Part shown: in pieces, positions 58,295 to 64,000 of the stretch
Numbering within the stretch: the first letter of the stretch is position 1
How the letters are laid out: every line of letters starts with the position of its first letter
Origin: an uncultured Dorea sp.
GTDB lineage: Bacteria; Bacillota_A; Clostridia; Lachnospirales; Lachnospiraceae
Assembly: GCA_910578865.1 (NCBI GenBank)
Contig: CAJTRM010000015.1
Coordinates: 1-64,000 of the forward strand
Direction: 5' to 3'
Length of the DNA: 64,000 nt
Notes under the pieces: generated by a model
Told to the model about the DNA's origin: nothing
The model's database searches: none
The model's input: only the letters and a program-made list of their open reading frames with translations
Translations under genes and position numbers: made by a program

Positions 58295-61108
58295 ATGGCA
58301 AAAATAAAGATCTATGAGTTGGCGAAGGAACTGAACATTCAGAGTAAAGAAGTGATTGAGTTCCTGAAAGCCAGAAGTATAGAAGTAAAAAATCATATGA
58401 GTGTACTCGAAGAAGGGGACGCGGGGCAGGTTCGGAAAATGTTTTCCAGATCAGGAAGCGGTTCACCGGCCAGGCAGGAAGCCCCGGCCGGCGGGGCAGC
58501 ACCTCAGAATCAGGAGGAGCAGGCAGGCAGGCCGGTATCCCAGAAGCCGGCGGGAGAAGCTGAGAAACCCGCAGAGGCGCCTAAGAAAAAGAATATCGTG
58601 CATGTGTTCCGTCCTCAGAATACGCAGAACGGTGCAAAACAGGGCAGACGTCAGGGAGGAAAGTCCGCAATGCCGCAGGGGCGTCCCATGCAGGTAAATA
58701 ACGGGCGTCCGGCGAAGGGACAGATGAACCAGCAGGCGGCAAAGGCTGCACAGCCGGAAAAACCCGCAGTGAAACCGGCAGAAAAACCAGTAGAAAAGCC
58801 GGTGGAAAGGCCGGTATCAAAATCAATGTCAAAGCCGGCAGAAAAACCGATGGAAAAGCCATCGGAAAGGCCGGCAGCAAAGGCGGTTCAAAAGCCTCAG
58901 GCAAGACCGGCAGAGAGGCCTTTGTCCCAGGCGGGAGTACAGGCGCAGCACGGAGGTGAGAGGCGTCCGGCACAGGATCGTCCGGACAGAGATCACCGTC
59001 CGTCAGGCATGCGTTCCGGAAGGCCTAACGGTGACAGAAATGACAGAAACGATAGAAATGACAGAAACGACAGGAGAGACGGCAGGCCGCAGGGAGACCG
59101 TCCGGACAGAGACAGGAGGCCGTTCGGAGACCGGAATGACAGACCGGGCGGAGACCGAAGAAATGACAGAAGAACGAATTCTTCCAGTATCCCGGCTCCA
59201 GAGACACCGGCACAGAAGCCTCAGCGCAGCAATAAAGGCAAGGGCAAGGAAGATCATAAGAAGAAGGATTACCGCCATGAGGAAGAGGAGCGGCTGCCAA
59301 AGGGTAAAAAGCAGATGCATAAGCCGCAGCCTAAGGAGCAGAAGCAGCAGGAAGAGATCAAGTCAATTATAATTCCTGAAGTTCTTACAATCAAAGAACT
59401 GGCAGATAAGATGAAGATCGTCCCTTCTGTGATTGTGAAAAAGCTTTTCCTGCAGGGAAAAATCGTGACCGTAAACCAGGAGATCAATTATGAGACGGCA
59501 GAGGAAATTGCTCTGGAGTTTGAGATCCTCTGTGAAAAAGAAGAGGTCGTGGATGTGATAGAGGAACTTCTGAAGGAAGAGGAAGAGGACGAAAAGAAGA
59601 TGAAGAAGCGTCCTCCGGTAGTCTGTGTTATGGGTCATGTAGACCATGGAAAGACTTCTCTTCTGGATGCCATCCGCGATACCAATGTGATCAGCGGAGA
59701 AGCAGGCGGGATTACACAGCACATCGGCGCTTATGTTGTAGATGTGAACGGAGAAAAGATCACGTTCCTTGATACACCGGGACATGAGGCGTTCACGGCT
59801 ATGCGTATGCGCGGTGCAAGCTCTACAGACATTGCGATCCTTGTAGTAGCGGCGGATGACGGTGTGATGCCGCAGACCGTGGAGGCGATCAATCATGCAA
59901 AGGCGGCGGGAGTTGAGATTATCGTAGCCGTCAATAAGATCGATAAACCGAGCGCCAACGTTGAGCGTGTGAAACAGGAACTGACAGAGTACGAACTGAT
60001 CGCAGAGGATTGGGGAGGAAGTACTGTTTTCGTTCCGGTATCTGCAAAGACCGGAGAGGGTCTTGAGGAGCTGATGGAAATGATCCTGCTCACCTCAGAG
60101 GTTCTTGAACTGAAGGCAAATGCCAACAGACGTGCAAGAGGTCTTGTACTGGAGGCGCAGCTGGATAAGGGAAGAGGACCGGTTGCTACCGTCCTTGTGC
60201 AGAAAGGTACCCTTCGTGTGGGAGATGCTATAGCGGCAGGTTCTGCACACGGCAAGGTCAGAGCTATGATGGATGATAAGGGAAGGCGTGTGAAAGAAGC
60301 AGGGCCTTCTGTGCCGGTAGAGATCCTGGGACTTAACGATGTACCAAATGCAGGCGAAGTATTTGTAGGCTGTGCCAACGACAAGGAAGCAAGAAATTTT
60401 GCAGAGACCTTTATTTCCCAGAGCAAGGTGAAGCTTCTGGAAGATACAAAATCCAAACTGTCGCTGGATGATCTGTTTACTCAGATCAAGGAGGGCAACT
60501 TAAAGGAGCTTGGCATTGTTGTAAAAGCAGATGTACAGGGATCAGTAGAGGCCATTAAGCAGAGCCTTCTGAAGCTGTCCAACGATGAAGTAGTCGTTAA
60601 GATCATTCACGGCGGCGTCGGTGCAGTCAACGAATCGGATGTCAGCCTTGCATCTGCGTCCAATGCGATCATTATCGGATTCAATGTGCGCCCGGATGCA
60701 ACTGCAAAGGAAACGGCGGACCGTGAGGGCGTCGATATCAGGCTTTACCGTGTCATCTACAATGCCATCGAGGATGTGGAGGCAGCCATGAAAGGAATGC
60801 TGGATCCGGTCTTCGAGGAGAAAGTACTCGGGCACGCAGAAGTGCGCCAGACATTTAAGGCATCCGGTGTCGGTACGATTGCAGGCTCTTACGTACTTGA
60901 CGGGACATTTGAAAGAGACTGTTCTGTCCGTATCACAAGGGACGGTATTGTAATCTATGAAGGAGCGCTTGAATCACTGAGGCGTTTCAAAGACGATGTC
61001 AAGGAAGTCAGGGCAGGATATGAGTGTGGGTTTGTATTTGCAAACTTTAACGATGTCAAGGAAGGAGACCAGGTAGAGGCATTTAAGATGGTCGAGATCC
61101 CGAGGTAA
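58295..61108 (+). CDS. infB: Translation initiation factor IF-2
   Basis: A 937-aa GTPase placing initiator tRNA on the 30S subunit. A small IF2_N domain (1-45), then a low-complexity linker of about 300 residues rich in Pro/Ala/Lys (EKPVEKPVERPVSK) and then Arg/Asp/Asn (several NDR units), then a second IF2_N and the G domain: GHVDHGKTS (G1), DTPGHEAFT (G3), NKIDKPSA (G4). Beta-barrel domains follow. ATG at 58295, eight bases after AGGAGG. Confidence 0.96.
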   Translation: MAKIKIYELAKELNIQSKEVIEFLKARSIEVKNHMSVLEEGDAGQVRKMFSRSGSGSPARQEAPAGGAAPQNQEEQAGRPVSQKPAGEAEKPAEAPKKKNIVHVFRPQNTQNGAKQGRRQGGKSAMPQGRPMQVNNGRPAKGQMNQQAAKAAQPEKPAVKPAEKPVEKPVERPVSKSMSKPAEKPMEKPSERPAAKAVQKPQARPAERPLSQAGVQAQHGGERRPAQDRPDRDHRPSGMRSGRPNGDRNDRNDRNDRNDRRDGRPQGDRPDRDRRPFGDRNDRPGGDRRNDRRTNSSSIPAPETPAQKPQRSNKGKGKEDHKKKDYRHEEEERLPKGKKQMHKPQPKEQKQQEEIKSIIIPEVLTIKELADKMKIVPSVIVKKLFLQGKIVTVNQEINYETAEEIALEFEILCEKEEVVDVIEELLKEEEEDEKKMKKRPPVVCVMGHVDHGKTSLLDAIRDTNVISGEAGGITQHIGAYVVDVNGEKITFLDTPGHEAFTAMRMRGASSTDIAILVVAADDGVMPQTVEAINHAKAAGVEIIVAVNKIDKPSANVERVKQELTEYELIAEDWGGSTVFVPVSAKTGEGLEELMEMILLTSEVLELKANANRRARGLVLEAQLDKGRGPVATVLVQKGTLRVGDAIAAGSAHGKVRAMMDDKGRRVKEAGPSVPVEILGLNDVPNAGEVFVGCANDKEARNFAETFISQSKVKLLEDTKSKLSLDDLFTQIKEGNLKELGIVVKADVQGSVEAIKQSLLKLSNDEVVVKIIHGGVGAVNESDVSLASASNAIIIGFNVRPDATAKETADREGVDIRLYRVIYNAIEDVEAAMKGMLDPVFEEKVLGHAEVRQTFKASGVGTIAGSYVLDGTFERDCSVRITRDGIVIYEGALESLRRFKDDVKEVRAGYECGFVFANFNDVKEGDQVEAFKMVEIPR

Positions 61109-61152
61109 GAGTTTAAAAGGCCTTATCCTGACATAAAAGAAAGGAAGATAAT

Positions 61153-61536
61153 TTGAAAAAACGTAGTATAAAGAATACAAGGGTAAATACAGAGGTTCAG
61201 CGGGAGTTAAGCGGTATTATCCGGGGAGGCATCAAGGATCCCCGGGTTGCCCCGTGGACATCCGTGGTTGCAGCGGAGGTTGCCCCGGACCTTAAGACCT
61301 GTAAGGCGTACATCAGTGTCCTTGGAACCGAGGAGGAACAAAGAGATACACTTGCAGGCCTCCAGAGTGCAGAAGGGTATATCCGCCGTGAACTGGCGCG
61401 TACCCTGAACATGCGTAATACGCCGCAGATCCGTTTTATATTGGATCAGTCCATAGAATATGGTGTCAATATGTCTAAAAAGATTGATGAAGTAACCAGA
61501 GGGATGACAGTGGAAGGTGATGACGATGCTGAATAG
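61153..61536 (+). CDS. rbfA: Ribosome-binding factor A
   Basis: A 127-aa KH-like protein maturing the 16S rRNA 5' end. RVNTEVQRELSGIIRGGIKDPRV-type start (here residues 10-30) and RTLNMRNTPQIRFILDQSIEYG near 83 are diagnostic. It starts with TTG after AAGGAAG and overlaps the next gene by 11 bases. Confidence 0.93.
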   Translation: MKKRSIKNTRVNTEVQRELSGIIRGGIKDPRVAPWTSVVAAEVAPDLKTCKAYISVLGTEEEQRDTLAGLQSAEGYIRRELARTLNMRNTPQIRFILDQSIEYGVNMSKKIDEVTRGMTVEGDDDAE

Positions 61537-62479
61537 AATTCTTGCACAGGCAGAGGAAATAGCCATCGGCGGACACGTAAGGCCGGATGGGGACTGTACA
61601 GGTTCATGTATGGGGATGTATCAGTATATCAGAGAGAATTATCCGGAAAAGACGGTTCATGTTTATCTGGAGGATATTCCTGAATCGTACCGGTTTATCA
61701 AGGCTGCAGAAGATATCAGGCATGAGATTCCCGGAGGCAGGGCATATGATCTTTTTATATGCCTTGACTGCGGGGACAAAGAGCGCCTTGGATTTTCAGC
61801 CCCCCTTTTCGGGCAGGCAAAGCGCACATTTTGTATTGACCATCATATCAGCAATCAGAGCTTTGCGGATGAGAATTATATTGTCCCGGATGCCAGTTCT
61901 ACTTCGGAGCTTGTCTATCAGCTGCTTGACAAGGCTAAGATCAGTAAAGAGGTGGCTGAGGCGTTATATCTTGGAATTATCCATGATACCGGGGTGTTCC
62001 AGTATTCCTGCACGGCTCCGTCAACGATGAGGGCGGCTGCTGATCTGATGGAGAAGGGCGTGGATACGTCTGCGTTGATCCAGGACACTTACTATGAGAA
62101 GACTTATGCCCAGAACCAGGTGCTGGGCCGTGCGCTGCTCGAGAGTATTCTGTTTATGGATAAGAAATGCATTGCAGTGTACATAAAGCAGCGGGATATG
62201 GAATTCTATGGAGTAACACCGAAGGACCTGGACGGGATTGTAAGCCATCTTCGCAATACGAAGGGGGTAGAAGTTGCTGTTTTCATGTATGAGACGAAAC
62301 CGAGTGAATATAAAGTAAGCCTGCGTTCCACCCGGAATGTGGATGTCAGTGTGATCGCACAGTATTTCGGGGGTGGAGGTCATAAAAAGGCCGCCGGTTT
62401 TACAATGACAGGGCAGCCGCTGGACGTGCTGAATAATCTGTCTGTGCAGATCGCCCACCAGTTGGGGGAAGAGGTATGA
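61526..62479 (+). CDS. nrnA: DHH/DHHA1 phosphoesterase, NrnA-like
   Basis: A 317-aa bifunctional oligoribonuclease/pAp phosphatase. DHH-family metal motifs: GHVRPDGDC (near 17), FICLDCGD (near 76), IDHHISNQ (near 104) and LGIIHDTG (near 148); DHHA1 substrate domain with FGGGGHKKAAGF near 287. The ATG at 61526 follows GGAAGG by eight bases; two nearer starts are possible. Degrades short RNAs and pAp. Confidence 0.9.
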   Translation: MLNRILAQAEEIAIGGHVRPDGDCTGSCMGMYQYIRENYPEKTVHVYLEDIPESYRFIKAAEDIRHEIPGGRAYDLFICLDCGDKERLGFSAPLFGQAKRTFCIDHHISNQSFADENYIVPDASSTSELVYQLLDKAKISKEVAEALYLGIIHDTGVFQYSCTAPSTMRAAADLMEKGVDTSALIQDTYYEKTYAQNQVLGRALLESILFMDKKCIAVYIKQRDMEFYGVTPKDLDGIVSHLRNTKGVEVAVFMYETKPSEYKVSLRSTRNVDVSVIAQYFGGGGHKKAAGFTMTGQPLDVLNNLSVQIAHQLGEEV

Positions 62480-63426
62480 TACACGGTATTATCAACGTAT
62501 ATAAGGAAAAGGGTTTTACTTCTCACGATGTGGTGGCAAAGCTGAGGGGAATCACAGGACAGCGGAAGATCGGCCATACCGGGACTTTGGATCCGGATGC
62601 AGAAGGAGTTTTGCCGGTGTGCCTCGGCAGAGGGACTAAGGTGTGCGGCCTTTTGACGGAAAAGAATAAGGAGTATGAGGCTGTGCTTCTTCTGGGCATT
62701 GAGACAGATACCCAGGATATTACAGGATCTGTGCTTCATAATAGGAGCACGGAGGGACTCACAGAGAGCAGGGTGCGGGAGGCGATCCGGTCATTTGAAG
62801 GGGATTATGACCAGATACCGCCGATGTACTCAGCCTTGAAGGTGGGCGGAAAAAAACTCTGTGACCTTGCCAGGGAAGGGAAAACGGTAGAACGTAAATC
62901 CAGGAGGATCCGTATTTTTGAGATTGAGATACTGGAATTATCGATTCCAAGGGTACGGATACGTGTCAGCTGTTCCAAAGGAACCTATATCCGTACTTTG
63001 TGCCATGATATCGGACAGAAGCTTTCCTGCGGAGGATGCATGGAGGAATTGATCCGTACAAAGTCAGGGCAGTTTGAGCTTGGGGAGGCATATACCCTGA
63101 AACAGATTGAAGCTTTTCGGGATGCCGGGACTCTGGATGAGATTGTACTTCCGGTTGATCAGATGTTTCCGGATTATGCCGGGATGGCGGTGAAACCGCA
63201 GTATGAGAAGCTGGCATACAATGGGAACCCTTTTCCTGTTAAGGCCCTTGAGAGACTGTGCCGCCAGGACGGTCAGAACAGCCGGCCGTCTGCCTCCGGA
63301 CCGGATGCAGCAGCTGTTGTGCGGGTGTATGACGGAAGAGGCCGGTTTATCGGATTGTACCGATACAGGAAAGAAAAAAAAGATTATACAATCGAAAAAA
63401 TGTTTTTTGACAAAGAAGATTTATAA
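62476..63426 (+). CDS. truB: tRNA pseudouridine(55) synthase
   Basis: A 316-aa TruB making pseudouridine 55 in tRNA. The catalytic Asp is in GTLDPDAEGVLPVCLGRGTK (near 36-55); KGFTSHDVV near 14 and YSALKVGGKKL near 117 are also characteristic. Overlaps nrnA by four bases (ATGA). A C-terminal PUA-like region (from about 230) is interrupted by a short basic loop. Confidence 0.95.
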   Translation: MIHGIINVYKEKGFTSHDVVAKLRGITGQRKIGHTGTLDPDAEGVLPVCLGRGTKVCGLLTEKNKEYEAVLLLGIETDTQDITGSVLHNRSTEGLTESRVREAIRSFEGDYDQIPPMYSALKVGGKKLCDLAREGKTVERKSRRIRIFEIEILELSIPRVRIRVSCSKGTYIRTLCHDIGQKLSCGGCMEELIRTKSGQFELGEAYTLKQIEAFRDAGTLDEIVLPVDQMFPDYAGMAVKPQYEKLAYNGNPFPVKALERLCRQDGQNSRPSASGPDAAAVVRVYDGRGRFIGLYRYRKEKKDYTIEKMFFDKEDL

Positions 63427-63440
63427 TGAGAGGAATTAGA

Positions 63441-64000
63441 ATGCAATATATTGAAGGTCTAAAAGAATACACAGACACCACAAGATCAGCAGTGACCTTC
63501 GGGAAGTTTGACGGGCTTCACAGAGGCCACCAGAAACTGGTGGAGAGAGTGAATGAATTCAAAGAGCAGGAAAATGTAAGAAGTGTCCTCTGCACTTTTG
63601 ATATGAGCAGAAGGCAGATCCTTATGACAGCACAGGAGAAGCGCATATATCTGTCGGGGAAGCTTGATTATCTGGTCAACTGTCCGTTTTCGGATGATTT
63701 CCGGCACTTAAGCGCCGGGGATTTTGTGGATAAAGTAATCAAAGGTGTCTTCCACGCAGACTATGTAGTGATAGGTACGGATTTTCAGTTTGGGTACGGC
63801 AAAGAAGGAGATGCCGGTTTTCTTAAGGAACACGAAGAGCAGTACGGGTATCAGACGGTTGTCGTGGATAAGGAACGTTATCATGGACGGGAGATCAGCA
63901 GTACCTATATCAAGGAAGTAGTACAGGAAGGGGACGTGGAGCTTGCATTTGTACTTTTAGGGTATCATTATGGAGTCACCGGAATTGTGGAGCATGGAAA
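63441..64000 (+). CDS. ribF: Bifunctional riboflavin kinase/FMN adenylyltransferase, partial
   Basis: The first 186 residues of RibF, cut by the window end. The N-terminal FAD-synthetase domain shows TFGKFDGLHRGHQKLV (the nucleotidyltransferase HxGH-like site, near 19-34), VVIGTDFQFGYGKEG near 107 and REISSTYIKE near 148. The kinase domain is only just reached (YGVTGIVEHGK). Start at 63441, preceded by GAGAGGAA; an in-frame ATG at 63426 overlaps the truB stop. Usual neighbour of truB. Confidence 0.93.
   Translation, partial: MQYIEGLKEYTDTTRSAVTFGKFDGLHRGHQKLVERVNEFKEQENVRSVLCTFDMSRRQILMTAQEKRIYLSGKLDYLVNCPFSDDFRHLSAGDFVDKVIKGVFHADYVVIGTDFQFGYGKEGDAGFLKEHEEQYGYQTVVVDKERYHGREISSTYIKEVVQEGDVELAFVLLGYHYGVTGIVEHG

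Noticed and set aside
58700..59350. CRISPR-like or mobile repeat in infB
   Set aside because: The short repeats are in frame, encode the disordered IF-2 linker and vary like ordinary low-complexity coding DNA.

Overview
The window looks like chromosomal DNA of a spore-forming gut Clostridia, most likely Lachnospiraceae. The evidence is moderate GC content, AGGAGG-type ribosome sites, several TTG and GTG starts, the sporulation genes gpr and spoIIP, a BclA-like collagen protein, a sialic-acid operon, split transketolase genes and a CD1871A-family peptide. I saw no tRNA, rRNA, CRISPR array, intact transposase or prophage.

Layout. 1-360: a structured, probably non-coding segment. 360-5685: a sugar or polyol operon (RbsC-type permease, two-subunit transketolase, glycerol-kinase-like FGGY kinase, zinc polyol dehydrogenase). 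5809-9006: trigger-factor-like lipoprotein, HD protein and a fused DhaK-DhaL kinase. 9091-11323 (minus): MATE exporter with an AraC-acetyltransferase fusion. 11657-14416 (minus): collagen-like protein with a GHKL/LytTR two-component pair. 14572-16592 (minus): FIST sensor with a soluble chemoreceptor-like protein. 16801-19887: MacB/FtsX-type ABC transporter. 20282-24657 (minus): three-gene operon of an SPFH/zinc-ribbon protein, a membrane protein and a zinc-ribbon/TIR/repeat/DUF6273 protein. 24880-26883 (minus): transmembrane chemoreceptor. 27312-34311: sialic acid and amino-sugar operon, interrupted by a MITE-like insertion. 34663-39174: ZIP transporter, a thioredoxin-like/CD1871A/ferredoxin-type redox cluster, a radical SAM protein and an anchored metallo-beta-lactamase. 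39316-41383: ilvN, ilvC and (minus) rpsT. 41612-48177: gpr, spoIIP and a type IIA topoisomerase pair. 48181-55915: OmpR-type two-component system, VTC/DUF4956/CotH cluster and an XpaC/TelA pair. 56035-64000: the rimP-nusA-ylxR-L7Ae-infB-rbfA-nrnA-truB-ribF translation operon, cut by the window end.

How the genes work together. The nan genes take sialic acid through import, cleavage, ManNAc phosphorylation, epimerisation and deacetylation, with an RpiR regulator inside the operon. The polyol genes would oxidise and phosphorylate a substrate and pass it to transketolase. The redox cluster looks like an electron-transfer path across the membrane.

The less familiar parts are the SPFH/TIR operon, the VTC-DUF4956-CotH set, a 163-bp MITE-like element with an 8-bp flanking duplication, two dispersed near-perfect 41-43 bp palindromes sharing GGGGACGTAG arms, a coding-looking frame at 19939-20148 with no canonical start, and the structured segment at the window start. 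Start codons were placed by ribosome-site position, so several differ from the longest open frame. All family names come from reading the translated sequences; no database search was run.
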